Shown one piece after another: positions 25,241 through 33,944 of a stretch of DNA of 64,000 bases. The position numbers were made by a program, and so were the translations under genes. Under the pieces are notes generated by a model. It worked only from the letters and a program-made list of their open reading frames with translations. It ran no database searches and was not told where the DNA came from. Source of the stretch: Arcicella sp038230735 (GTDB lineage: Bacteria; Bacteroidota; Bacteroidia; Cytophagales; Spirosomataceae); assembly GCA_038230735.1 (NCBI GenBank), contig JBBRMR010000003.1:96287-160286 (forward strand), in the 5' to 3' direction. Position 1 is the stretch's first letter; the number at the start of each line of letters is the position of its first letter.

Positions 25241-27649
25241 TTGGAAAATACATTACTCTCCGAAGTCTTAACGTTTAGCAAAGAATCTGTCTTGGCTGAT
25301 TACCAACTCGCTCGCATGAGTCGAGAATGTAGTCTATTGGTCAGGAAAGAGGTTTTTTCGGGTCATGCCAAGTTTGGAATTTATGGTGATGGCAAGGAAA
25401 TGTGCCAAATTGCCCTTGCCCGTGCCATGCAAGCAGGTGATTTCGTTTCGGGATATTACCGTGACCAAACCATTGTGGCGGCAGTTGGAGACATGACTTG
25501 GACACAATATTTCTCTCAACTTTACGGACACCCCGACATCGCTTTCGACCCACACACGGGCGGACGGACGATGAACAATCACCATGCTACTCGTTGGTTG
25601 GATGAGGAGGGGAAATGGCTTGACCAAACCAAATCATACAATTCAATGGCGGGGGTTTCTTCAACGGCTGGGCAGATGCCTCGGGCAGTTGGAGCGGCTT
25701 ATGCTTCAAAATTATATCGCCAATCGGCTGATTTACAGGAGGTTTCGGAAAAATTCACTCGTGGGGGTAATGAAGTTTGTTTCTCAACCATCGGCGATGC
25801 TTCCACTTCGGAAGGAATGTTTTTGGAATGTGTTAATGCGGCTGGGGTTTTGCAGATTCCGTTAGTAATGTCGGTTTGGGATGATGGCTACGGTATTTCT
25901 GTACCTTCCGAATTTCAAACGACAAAATCTTCTATTTCTAAGGCTTTGGCAGGTTTTCAACGCAATAAAGACGGAGCAGGTTTAGAGATTATCGCCGTGA
26001 AAGCCTGGGATTATGTTGGGTTGATGGAAGCCTATCAAAAAGCGGCAACTTTGGCTCGTGATTTTCACATTCCTTCATTGATTCACGTGGAGGAAGTTAC
26101 ACAACAGCAAGGACATTCGGCTTCGGGGTCGCATGAGCGTTATAAATCTGCCGAGAGATTACAATTTGAAATAGATTTTGATTGTAATACTAAATTCCGT
26201 GAGTGGATTCTTTCCGAAGGGTTCGCTACCGAAGATGAATTGCAAGAAATTGATAGTGAGACGGTTAAGGCGGCAAGAGTTTTTCAGAAAACCGCTTGGT
26301 CTGCCTACATGGATTCCGTAAAACCTGAACGTGAAGATGCCCTTTCGTTGATGTATCAGGCGGCTTCGGAAAGCAAAAGTGGTGCGGAAGTAAAAGCCAT
26401 AGCTGAGGATTTACGCAAAGCCGTGAACCCCATTCACCACGAAAATGTGGTGGCGGTGAGAAAGGTTTTACGTGCATTACGTTTTGAAGAATCGTCCACA
26501 AAACAAGGCTTGAAAGAATGGTTAGCCAAAACTGCCGAGAAGAATTTTGACCGTTTTGATTCCCATCAATACAGCGTTTCAGACGAATCTCCGCTAAAAA
26601 TGAAAGCCGTTATACCCGTGTATGATGCCACTTCGCCAAGTGTGGACGGACGGGAGATTTTGAACAAAAACTTCGATCATTTATTGACGATTGACCCACG
26701 AATTTTTATTTTGGGGGAAGATGTCGGTAAAATTGGTGACGTAAACCAAACACTGGCGGGGCTTCAAGAAAAACACGGAGATTTAAGAATTACCGATACT
26801 GGAATTCGGGAGATGACCATCGTAGGACAAGGCATCGGGGCGGCAATGCGTGGACTTCGCCCCATTATCGAAATTCAATATTTAGACTATATTTTCTATC
26901 CATTTGCTACGCTTTCGGACGATTTGGCTTGTCTGCATTATCGCACCGTGGGCGGACAAAAAGCTCCTTTAATTATCCGTACTCGTGGGCATCGTTTAGA
27001 AGGAATATGGCACTCAGGCTCTCCCATGGCAGTTTTATTAGGTGGACTCAGGGGCGTACACTTGTGCGTACCTCGAAACATGACCCAAGCCGCAGGGATG
27101 TATAATACCCTCCTAAATTCAGATGACCCTGCCATTGTGGTGGAATGTTTGAATGGCTACCGTTTGAAAGAAAAATTGCCCAACAACCTTTCCGAAATGC
27201 GAGTGCCTTTAGGCGTGCCAGAGGTGATACGTGACGGAAGAGACATCACCATTGTAACGTATGGTTCGATGTGCAGAATTGTCATGGAAGCCGCCCGACA
27301 GTTGGAAGAAATTGATATTTCGGTGGAAGTAATTGACATTCAGACGCTTTTGCCTTTTGATATAACCCATAAAATTGTGGAATCTATCAAAAAGACTAAT
27401 CGAGTGATTTTTGCGGATGAAGATATGCCAGGCGGAGGTTCGGCGTATATGATGCAGCACGTTTTGGACGAGCAAAATGCCTTCCGTTATCTTGATTCAA
27501 AACCCGTATGTATGTCGGCAGTTCCCCACCGCCCAGCGTATAGTTCAGACGGTGATTATTTCTCAAAACCCAATGCCGAGAATGTTTTTGATACTGCCTA
27601 TACGATGATGCACGAGTTTAATCCAGAGAGGTTTCCTTTGATTTATTAG
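25241..27649 (+). CDS. Fused E1 alpha/beta subunit of a 2-oxoacid dehydrogenase (TPP-dependent)
   Basis: An 802-residue fusion. Residues about 1-440 are the E1-alpha part with the TPP motif starting GDASTSEGMFLECVNAAGVL (residue 184) and ending VWDDGYGISVP. Residues about 455-802 are the E1-beta part (REILNKNFDHLLTIDPRIFI, GEDVGKIGDV, IREMTIVGQGIGAAM, VECLNGYRLKE, and the C-terminal transketolase-like segment VEVIDIQTLLPFDI). It decarboxylates a branched-chain or related 2-oxoacid and transfers the acyl group to lipoylated E2. The position normally occupied by NN in the TPP motif is DD. No E2 or E3 gene is nearby. The only plausible start is TTG at 25241, just after the heptamer array. Confidence 0.9.
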   Translation: MENTLLSEVLTFSKESVLADYQLARMSRECSLLVRKEVFSGHAKFGIYGDGKEMCQIALARAMQAGDFVSGYYRDQTIVAAVGDMTWTQYFSQLYGHPDIAFDPHTGGRTMNNHHATRWLDEEGKWLDQTKSYNSMAGVSSTAGQMPRAVGAAYASKLYRQSADLQEVSEKFTRGGNEVCFSTIGDASTSEGMFLECVNAAGVLQIPLVMSVWDDGYGISVPSEFQTTKSSISKALAGFQRNKDGAGLEIIAVKAWDYVGLMEAYQKAATLARDFHIPSLIHVEEVTQQQGHSASGSHERYKSAERLQFEIDFDCNTKFREWILSEGFATEDELQEIDSETVKAARVFQKTAWSAYMDSVKPEREDALSLMYQAASESKSGAEVKAIAEDLRKAVNPIHHENVVAVRKVLRALRFEESSTKQGLKEWLAKTAEKNFDRFDSHQYSVSDESPLKMKAVIPVYDATSPSVDGREILNKNFDHLLTIDPRIFILGEDVGKIGDVNQTLAGLQEKHGDLRITDTGIREMTIVGQGIGAAMRGLRPIIEIQYLDYIFYPFATLSDDLACLHYRTVGGQKAPLIIRTRGHRLEGIWHSGSPMAVLLGGLRGVHLCVPRNMTQAAGMYNTLLNSDDPAIVVECLNGYRLKEKLPNNLSEMRVPLGVPEVIRDGRDITIVTYGSMCRIVMEAARQLEEIDISVEVIDIQTLLPFDITHKIVESIKKTNRVIFADEDMPGGGSAYMMQHVLDEQNAFRYLDSKPVCMSAVPHRPAYSSDGDYFSKPNAENVFDTAYTMMHEFNPERFPLIY

Positions 27650-27655
27650 TATGGT

Positions 27656-27807
27656 TATGCGGTGACAAATTGGCACCGCATAGCTGATATTAAGGACTCA
27701 TTAACGATATTTGTAAGTATGCGGTCACAATTTGTGACCGCATAAAGTAGCCATACGAGGCGTATAGACAATAAATAGGGTATGCGGTTGCAATTTGCAA
27801 CCGCATA
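27656..27807. repeat. Three phased 27-bp palindromes upstream of the ORF6N gene
   Basis: Copies at 27656-27682, 27718-27744 and 27781-27807 share the outer arms TATGCGGT / ACCGCATA. Copy 2 (TATGCGGTCACAA / TTGTGACCGCATA) and copy 3 (TATGCGGTTGCAA / TTGCAACCGCATA) are perfect 13-bp arms around one T; copy 1 has one internal mismatch pair. Centres are 62 and 63 bp apart, about six helical turns. Changes between copies 2 and 3 occur on both arms together, so symmetry is conserved. The third copy ends 27 bp before the ORF6N start codon. Confidence 0.93.
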
Positions 27808-27834
27808 CCATTAACCACTAATAAAAAATAAACA

Positions 27835-28341
27835 ATGGAACTTACCCTTATTCAAACCAGAATTTACGAAGTACGTGGACAAAAAGTAATGTTAGATTTT
27901 GACCTTGCCGAGTTGTATGAGGTCTTAACTAAAAACTTAAATCTTGCCGTAAAGAGAAATTCTAAAAGATTTCCAGAAGATTTTATGTTTCAAATAACAA
28001 AAGAAGAATGGCAAACCATGTCATCACAAATTGTGACGACATCTGAACAATTAAAACGTAACACGTCAAATACGCCCTACGCTTTTACAGAACAAGGTTT
28101 GGCGATGTTGAGTGGTATTCTTAATTCGGATGTGGCTATTAATGTCAATATCAATATTATGAGAGCCTTTGTGATGATGAGACAATATGCTTTAAACTAT
28201 CAGGATTTAGCCACAAAAATATCAGCCTTAGAACAAAATTATAACAAACAGTTTGCTGATGTATATGAGGCATTGGATTATCTGACTAACGAAAAAGCAA
28301 TTGATGTGGATAGACCTGCGATTGGTTTTTTGAATAAATAA
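27835..28341 (+). CDS. ORF6N domain DNA-binding protein
   Basis: A 168-residue protein. The ORF6N domain fills residues about 5-95: LIQTRIYEVRGQKVMLDFDL, AELYEVLTKNLNLAVKRNSK, RFPEDFMFQITKEEW, YAFTEQGLAMLSGIL. It is followed by VNINIMRAFVMMRQYAL and a short coiled coil (ATKISALEQNYNKQFADVYE). ORF6N is a KilA-N-related domain first defined in phage regulatory proteins, widespread in Bacteroidota chromosomes and presumed to bind DNA. The coding sequence itself contains a near-perfect palindrome (28018-28042, core TCACAA-A-TTGTGA) that shares its core with the second upstream palindrome, which suggests self-recognition (inference). Confidence 0.9.
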   Translation: MELTLIQTRIYEVRGQKVMLDFDLAELYEVLTKNLNLAVKRNSKRFPEDFMFQITKEEWQTMSSQIVTTSEQLKRNTSNTPYAFTEQGLAMLSGILNSDVAINVNINIMRAFVMMRQYALNYQDLATKISALEQNYNKQFADVYEALDYLTNEKAIDVDRPAIGFLNK

Positions 28342-28387
28342 TTAGAACTTTATACTTAATTTTCCACAAAAACTTCCACAAAAAACA

Positions 28388-28573
28388 ATGAAAAAAATCT
28401 ATCAAATCACCCTATTTTTACTATTCCATTACACCGCATTTAGCCAAACGATTTCTTCCAATGCTCCTTTGTGCGGCAACCAAAACCTTACGCTTGAACT
28501 CTCGGCTACGGGTGGCAGCACCTACGCATGGAAAGGACCGAATGGTTTTGTTTCCACCCTGCAAAACCAATAA
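28388..28573 (+). pseudogene. N-terminal fragment of an interrupted T9SS-secreted protein gene
   Basis: Starts with a signal peptide (MKKIYQITLFLLFHYTAFSQ) and the beginning of an Ig/PKD-like module (SNAPLCGNQNLTLELSATGG, STYAWKGPNGFVSTLQNQ), then hits a stop where the surrounding sequence turns AT-rich. The typical continuation of such a module is missing here. A downstream piece at 30471-30917 has an Ig-like end and a T9SS sorting domain. I read the two as ends of one secreted protein separated by a roughly 1.9-kb island, possibly with loss of the middle repeats. Confidence 0.75.
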
Positions 28574-28614
28574 AAAATCTTATCTTACCCAATAATTAAA
28601 AACTGTAAATACAA

Positions 28615-28934
28615 ATGAAGAATAGATACGTTGATTTTATAACTGATGAGCATTTTATTGCGTGTGTTGCTAACCTACACAAGTCTTATTTGAAGGCAAA
28701 AAATAATATTAGCAAAAAGAGTTTTTACACTAATAAGGTCGATGTGATTAAGCTAACATTTATTCAAAGTTTAATGATATTGATGAAGAAAGCCTTATCC
28801 AATCAGAAATTTTACGTCAAATTGATAAACCTATTAACAATTTAATCGGGACTTTCCATGAGCAAATATTGGGAGGAATTGAAGTTAGTTATTCCAAACG
28901 AAAAGATTCGTTTAAAATTGGGGCGATGTTTTGA
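28615..28934 (+). pseudogene. Remnant of an Eco47II/Sau96I-like type II restriction endonuclease
   Basis: The frame from 28615 reads MKNRYVDFITDEHFIACVAN then LHKSYLKAKNNISKKSFYTN and KVDVIKLTF, close to the N-terminus of Eco47II-family enzymes (GGNCC cutters) as I recall it. Near 28757-28763 one base appears missing: restoring a G gives LTFDSKFNDIDEESLIQSEI, followed by LRQIDKPINNLIGTFHEQIL, again family-like. The similarity stops around 28880, so the catalytic C-terminal half is absent. No cognate methyltransferase is present. The frame-0 open stretch alone ends at 28845. Confidence 0.72.
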
Positions 28935-29086
28935 ATTTTGAAATTATACTTTTGTTGAGTTAATTTATCAGAATCATCAAAACCGCCAGAAACATAAAGC
29001 TCTGAAAAAGACATAGCATCCTCCTCATTTTTTGCTTCGATTCGTACAATATATTCACGTGTTAAATGAATTGTAAACTCTTCCAT
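28889..29086 (-). CDS. Small protein downstream of the Mrr-like gene, unknown
   Basis: A 65-residue acidic protein from the ATG at 29086 (MEEFTIHLTREYIVRIEAKN, EEDAMSFSELYVSGGFDDSD...). The frame is open for 16 more residues upstream (29134), which would overlap the Mrr gene. It follows that gene by 34 bp on the same strand. I do not recognise a family. It overlaps the 3' edge of the restriction-enzyme remnant on the other strand. Confidence 0.5.
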   Translation of the reverse strand: MEEFTIHLTREYIVRIEAKNEEDAMSFSELYVSGGFDDSDKLTQQKYNFKIQNIAPILNESFRLE

Positions 29087-29120
29087 TTGATTAAATTTTA
29101 TGATTAAATATCGCTTTGCC

Positions 29121-29930
29121 TTAGAAATTCTCAAACCAATTTCTATTGATTGTAATGTGTTCTCTTAGCTCTATATCAATTCCTAAACTTAGTTCTTTTA
29201 GTTTTTCAGCTATTTTATCACCGTCCATTAAATCAATGGCCGGTGCTCCATCTCTGTTAGCTTCTCTTACTGCGTCTCTTGTAAATGTGCCGGTGGTAAT
29301 AAATAACCCTTTATCTGTTCGTCCAACCATCGCACCTCTAAAATCTCTTATTTCACTTGATGATACTTTTCCTTTATATCGTTTACATTGAAAAATAATG
29401 TGAAAGCTTAAAATGCCGTTTATCTTTGCAATTCCTCTCCCATCGATACCGCCATCGCCCGTTTTTCCAGTTACTTCTACTTGTGAAAATCCTTTTTCCC
29501 TTAAAATTCGTTGAATAAGTCTTTCAAATGAACTTGGACTTAGATTTTCGGTAATTATTTCGATAACTTCTTTTTTCCATTTTTCTAGTTCTTCAACTTC
29601 TTCATCTGCATCTTTTTCTTCATTTTTTTTAATTTTAGGTGTTGGTTCGATTGTAGGGGTAATCACATTGCTGTTATTCAATACCCAGATACCTTTTCCG
29701 CCTTTTGTCAAAATATTCTTATTTTTCAAAATGGTTCTTACCCAAGATAAATCATATTGCAACATTGATTGACCTGTTTTTCCATCAATCACTTCTAATA
29801 AGGCATCACTCAATTTTAGGTCTTCAACTATTTTTTCGTAAATTTCGTCAGTATTAGCAGAACCTCCTAACTTTTTAATGGCTTCAATAGTGGGCAGCAT
29901 TAACTCGTTTCTTGTTGGCAGTTTTTTCAT
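29121..29930 (-). CDS. Mrr-family (type IV) restriction endonuclease
   Basis: A 269-residue protein. Residues about 8-90 are a winged-helix Mrr_N-type DNA-recognition domain. Residues 100-120 are an acidic/lysine linker. Residues about 130-245 are the Mrr catalytic domain with D163 in GDGGIDGRG and Q181/K183 in FQCKRYKG, the D...QxK PD-(D/E)XK core, plus the RDFRGAMVGRTDKGLFITTG segment typical of the family. It would cut modified (methylated) foreign DNA. All catalytic residues visible are intact, so it may be active, unlike its Eco47II-like neighbour. It lies in an AT-rich insert inside a T9SS-protein gene. Confidence 0.9.
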   Translation of the reverse strand: MKKLPTRNELMLPTIEAIKKLGGSANTDEIYEKIVEDLKLSDALLEVIDGKTGQSMLQYDLSWVRTILKNKNILTKGGKGIWVLNNSNVITPTIEPTPKIKKNEEKDADEEVEELEKWKKEVIEIITENLSPSSFERLIQRILREKGFSQVEVTGKTGDGGIDGRGIAKINGILSFHIIFQCKRYKGKVSSSEIRDFRGAMVGRTDKGLFITTGTFTRDAVREANRDGAPAIDLMDGDKIAEKLKELSLGIDIELREHITINRNWFENF

Positions 29931-30182
29931 CTTTTGTTCGATAATGTTGGTTTAATACTTTACAATTGAATAAAATATTTCTTACCTTAAATTTACAGGA
30001 AATGTTGTTCCAATTTGCTTATATAAATACAAAGTTTCTTTATAATAAACTTTGCATTCAATTTTCACTGTATTTTTCATCAAAATTATATAATTATGTA
30101 TTTATTCAAAGTTCTTTTTAAAAACTATCATTCAAATATCCAAAATATGAAAACCATCATAAACACTCAATAATACGATTTT

Positions 30183-30464
30183 TTGATTGAATTAACTGAA
30201 GAGAAAAATAATTGTACTTTTGAAATTATTGCAAAGTGTAACATTAAGAAAATAAAATCGAAAATTACAAATCTCAATTTCATGATTTCTCAATTAATTG
30301 AACCCTTTATTGAGTTTGAAGACTACGAATCAACAATTAATGTCAATAAAAATACGGGGCATAAAATTTATGAAGAAGCAATTATATTATTTAATGATAA
30401 TAGATGGATGGATAAGTTATATCTTGAATTACAAGATGATAGAGATGTGGGCGAGTGGGAATGA
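30183..30464 (+). CDS. Hypothetical protein in the restriction island
   Basis: A 93-residue frame with only a TTG start (MIELTEEKNNCTFEIIAKCN ... HKIYEEAIILFNDNRWMDKL). An in-frame ATG at 30147 is followed by a stop eight codons later, so the 5' end may be damaged. Its last 10 bp reach the right boundary of the island. No family recognised; it could be a real small cargo gene or a fragment. Confidence 0.4.
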   Translation: MIELTEEKNNCTFEIIAKCNIKKIKSKITNLNFMISQLIEPFIEFEDYESTINVNKNTGHKIYEEAIILFNDNRWMDKLYLELQDDRDVGEWE

Positions 30465-30470
30465 TTTTAA

Positions 30471-30917
30471 AATAACGCCCCGTGGACGTTCAAACTATCC
30501 GATGGCAAAGAATATACTGCCACCAAATCTCCTTTTGAAATTTCGGTAAAACCTTTATCCACAACTACTTACAGCGTCACAGAGGTCAAAAATATTTGTG
30601 GAACGGGTACAGTTTCAGGCACGGCAAAAATTGAAATCATCATCCTTTCGGCGGAGGAAGAAAAGGAATTGAACGTTGAGGTTTTCCCCGTACCAAGTTC
30701 AGAAATTTGCAACTGGAAAATCCAAACGCCACAAGCCACAACGGCTTCGGTAGCCTTGTATGATGTTTCGGGTATTACGCAATATATGCACAATTCCGCC
30801 ACCCGTACACAGTCGCACGAGGGAACAATTGACCTTTCAACCTTGAAGGCTGGAACGTACTTTTTGAAATTGCAAGCGGGGGAGAAATCGGTTACGAGGA
30901 AGGTGGTGAAGTTTTAG
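30471..30917 (+). pseudogene. C-terminal fragment of the T9SS-secreted protein with sorting domain
   Basis: An open stretch without a natural start reads APWTFKLSDGKEYTATKSPF, EISVKPLSTTTYSVTEVKNI and CGTGTVSGTAKIEI (a repeat module common in gliding-bacteria adhesins). It is followed by a T9SS type A sorting domain (NVEVFPVPSSEICNWKI ... GTYFLKLQAGEKSVTRKVVKF). It presumably belonged to the same protein as the fragment at 28388. An ATG at 30669 gives an 82-residue frame, but that would begin inside the sorting domain. Confidence 0.8.
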
Positions 30918-30921
30918 TTTT

Positions 30922-30980
30922 TACCACAAGGACGCTATGACGCAATGAAAATATCTTAGCGTCATAGCGTCCTTGCGGTA
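30922..30980. terminator. Bidirectional terminator-like hairpin
   Basis: 22-bp arms (TACCACAAGGACGCTATGAC then GC, and its inverted copy ending CGGTA) with one mismatch and a 15-nt loop, followed by TTTTTT. It sits between converging genes ending at 30917 and 31002. Confidence 0.82.
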
Positions 30981-31001
30981 AATTTTTTGTGGTCTAAACT
31001 T

Positions 31002-33944
31002 TTATCGCTTCTCCCAAACATCCATCAATTCCTTCAAATTCTTCTTCGCATCATTTACTGCGGTAATGGTTTGGGTTGTTGGGGCGGTGTCTGAGTCGTG
31101 GAGGATGTTGAAAATGGAGGTAAAACCGTTGTTGAGTTTATTCAATTTTCCTTCTAATTCGGTTGTTTGTGGGGTTTTTGTGGCTTTATTCATTTCTTCC
31201 AACATACCCGAAATCTTCTTTCTGCCTTCGTAGCAAATCACGGATAAATCGTGTTGCTGTTGGAGTTTTTCGGTTGATGTTTTTACTCTTGGGTCGGTTT
31301 TTAGGGTGAAATTTTGGCTCTGCGTTTTGCCATTTACGGTTAATTTCACGGTATAATTTCCCACCATTGCCCAGGGAGAAGTTGGGTCGGGGGCGGTGTT
31401 TTGATATACTGCCGAAATAGGATAGGCTGGTGGTAAATTCAAAGGTTTATAATGCAAATCCCACAAAAAACGATGCGAACCTGCCTCACCCGATAAAATT
31501 TGTTGCGGACGAATCCAGTACAAAGGAATGTTCACTTCGGGGATTTCATAAGGTTTATCATTACTCGAAAACCGTCTGACTGACTTTCCTAAGCCATCAA
31601 AAATCTCCATTACGACTTCACCAGAGGCGTTTTCTTTCAAGAAATAATCAATCATAGCTCCGTCGGGTGGGTTTTGTCCAGCGGGTTCTTCTTGCGGATT
31701 GGGCGTGTCGGTATAAAGGCTAAAACGTACTCGGTGCGTAGTTTGGGGCTTGAATAAAATGGCTTCGTTTTTGGCTAAATCTGTGGAGATTTGTCGCAAA
31801 GGCGTAATATTATCCAAAATCCAAAAGCTACGTCCGTGCGTTCCTACCACAATATCATCATCTTTTATCACCAAATCACGAATGGAAGTGGCGGGCATAT
31901 TTTGGCGTAACGATTGCCAATTCTCTCCATCATCAAAAGATACATAAATCGCTGTTTCCGACCCTGCAAACAAAAGTCCTTTTCTGGTCGGGTCTTCTCG
32001 AATCGTGTTAATTGGGTCATTTGGCAAACCTTTCACGGTTTCTTGCCAAGTTTTCCCACCATCTTTAGTACGAAAAATATGCGGTTTTTGGTCATCTAAA
32101 CGGATTCTGTTGATGGCGGCGTAGGCGGTATTTACCTCAAAATGACTGGCTTCTAATTGAGAAATTTTTGACCAAGTCCCCGAATCGTATGATTTTTTCC
32201 AAGTTTTGCCACCGTCTTTCGTAACATGAATCAATCCATCATCCGTTCCTGCCCATAAGGTGTTAATATCTTTGGGCGAAGGGGCAAGGGAATAAATCAC
32301 TCCACGTCTTGCCATTTTTTTCATCTCTTCCGATTTATAGATGCCGATACTTTCGGGGATTTCATCGTAAGATTCTCGGGTTAAATCTGGGCTAATTACT
32401 TGCCACGAATTACCTTCATCTTGGGTTTTGAACAAGACATTTCCTGCAAAATAAAGCGTTTTGGGGTCAATGGGCGAAAACATCACGGGGGCAGTTCTCA
32501 CAAAACGATACTTGCCCGAACGTACTGATTCGGGGGCAATGTTTTGGGTTTGTCCAGTTCGTTTGTCGTATCGAGTGATTTTTCCTCCGTAAATAATATT
32601 CGGGTCGAGCGGGTCGGCGGCTACATATCCATATTCCTCCACGCCCACGGGATGCCAGTCTCGGAAGGTAATAATGCCATCATTTCCTCGGGACGTAATG
32701 CCCACCGAACCGCTTTCCTGTTGCCCACCATAAACATTATACGGAAAAGCATTATCGGTACTGACGTGATAAAATTGGGCAGTCGCTTGATTATACCATG
32801 AAGAAAATGACTCGCCGCCATTCACCGTAACAATGCCTCCTTGGTCGCCCGCCAAGAGCATAATTTCGGGTTTTTCAGGATTTATCCATAAACGATGGTA
32901 ATCATCACCGCCAGGAGCTCCTCTGAATGCCGACCAAGTTTTGCCCCCATCTTCCGATTTCCAAGTATCTACATCTACACTAAAAACTACGTCAGGATTC
33001 TTGGGATGCACTTTTATTTCCGCAAAATCACTTCCACGCCCCCAAAGCCGAACATCTTTACTCATCAATTGCCAAGATTCTCCTGCATTGTCTGAACGAA
33101 AAATACCGCCAAATTTATCAGCATCTACAGTAGCGAACATTCTTGAAGGGTCGCTCGGAGCAATCCCAAATCCAATCCTTCCTAAACCTTGTTCAACGGT
33201 TGGCAAACCTGCGGTGAGCTTTTTCCAAGTTGTACCGCCATCCGTTGATTTATACAAACCACTTTCTTTGCCTTGCCATTGCCCATTTTCCCAAGGACCT
33301 TGACGGGCTGCCCACAAATCGGCAAAAATAATGTTCGGATTTTTGGGGTCAATCGTTACTTGAACTGCCCCCGTATTTTCATCTTTATACAAAACTCTTT
33401 CCCAATTTTTACCCCCATCAATCGTTCTGAAAACGCCTCTTTCGGTATTTGGTCCGTAGGGATGCCCCAAGACTGCCGCAAAAACTCGGTTTTCATTTGT
33501 TGGGTCAATGGCGAGACCTCCCACTTGTTGTCCATCTTTCAAACCCGTATTAATCCAAGTTTTGCCTGCATCAACGGACTTATAAATTCCATCACCAACC
33601 GACAAATCGGGGCGTTGAATTCCCTCTCCACTGCCCACATACAGAACATTTGGATTTGAAGGAGCAACCGCTACATCACCCACCGAACCCGTAGGTTGGT
33701 CATCAAAAATAGGATTCCAGGTTCTGCCATAGTCGGTAGTTTTCCACACTCCGCCATTATTTACGCCAATATAAAAAACATTGGGTTGTTGCGGAACACC
33801 CACCGCCCCCACAGTTCGCCCGCCCCGATGCGGACCAATCATGCGGTATTTGAGGGAAGAGAATAGTTTTGGGTCAATGCTTTGGGCATTGATGGTATGG
33901 AAAATTAGTAAAGTTAAGGAGAGGATGAATAATTTGAATTTCAT
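31002..33944 (-). CDS. Large secreted BNR/Asp-box (sortilin-like) beta-propeller protein
   Basis: A 980-residue protein with signal peptide (FTHTINAQ-type end, MKFKLFILSLTLLIFHTINA). More than ten Asp-box repeats of the form S-x-D-x-G-x-T-W follow (TTDYGRTWNPIF, SVDAGKTWINTG, STDGGTTWKKLT, SEDGGKTWSAF, SFDDGENWQSL), making one or two seven- to ten-bladed propellers resembling VPS10/sortilin. The C-terminal 250 residues form additional beta-sandwich-like and helical segments. Such proteins are common in Bacteroidota and are annotated as glycosyl hydrolases, but I see no sialidase or other hydrolase active site. Function is unknown. It is monocistronic and divergent from the SusC gene at 34190. 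Confidence 0.88.
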   Translation of the reverse strand: MKFKLFILSLTLLIFHTINAQSIDPKLFSSLKYRMIGPHRGGRTVGAVGVPQQPNVFYIGVNNGGVWKTTDYGRTWNPIFDDQPTGSVGDVAVAPSNPNVLYVGSGEGIQRPDLSVGDGIYKSVDAGKTWINTGLKDGQQVGGLAIDPTNENRVFAAVLGHPYGPNTERGVFRTIDGGKNWERVLYKDENTGAVQVTIDPKNPNIIFADLWAARQGPWENGQWQGKESGLYKSTDGGTTWKKLTAGLPTVEQGLGRIGFGIAPSDPSRMFATVDADKFGGIFRSDNAGESWQLMSKDVRLWGRGSDFAEIKVHPKNPDVVFSVDVDTWKSEDGGKTWSAFRGAPGGDDYHRLWINPEKPEIMLLAGDQGGIVTVNGGESFSSWYNQATAQFYHVSTDNAFPYNVYGGQQESGSVGITSRGNDGIITFRDWHPVGVEEYGYVAADPLDPNIIYGGKITRYDKRTGQTQNIAPESVRSGKYRFVRTAPVMFSPIDPKTLYFAGNVLFKTQDEGNSWQVISPDLTRESYDEIPESIGIYKSEEMKKMARRGVIYSLAPSPKDINTLWAGTDDGLIHVTKDGGKTWKKSYDSGTWSKISQLEASHFEVNTAYAAINRIRLDDQKPHIFRTKDGGKTWQETVKGLPNDPINTIREDPTRKGLLFAGSETAIYVSFDDGENWQSLRQNMPATSIRDLVIKDDDIVVGTHGRSFWILDNITPLRQISTDLAKNEAILFKPQTTHRVRFSLYTDTPNPQEEPAGQNPPDGAMIDYFLKENASGEVVMEIFDGLGKSVRRFSSNDKPYEIPEVNIPLYWIRPQQILSGEAGSHRFLWDLHYKPLNLPPAYPISAVYQNTAPDPTSPWAMVGNYTVKLTVNGKTQSQNFTLKTDPRVKTSTEKLQQQHDLSVICYEGRKKISGMLEEMNKATKTPQTTELEGKLNKLNNGFTSIFNILHDSDTAPTTQTITAVNDAKKNLKELMDVWEKR

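Noticed and set aside
30669..30917. Independent 82-residue protein
   Set aside because: It begins within a T9SS sorting domain that continues an upstream in-frame Ig-like segment; it is part of a fragment.
31002..33944. Sialidase assignment for the Asp-box protein
   Set aside because: Asp-boxes alone are structural; no arginine triad or catalytic motif typical of sialidases could be identified.
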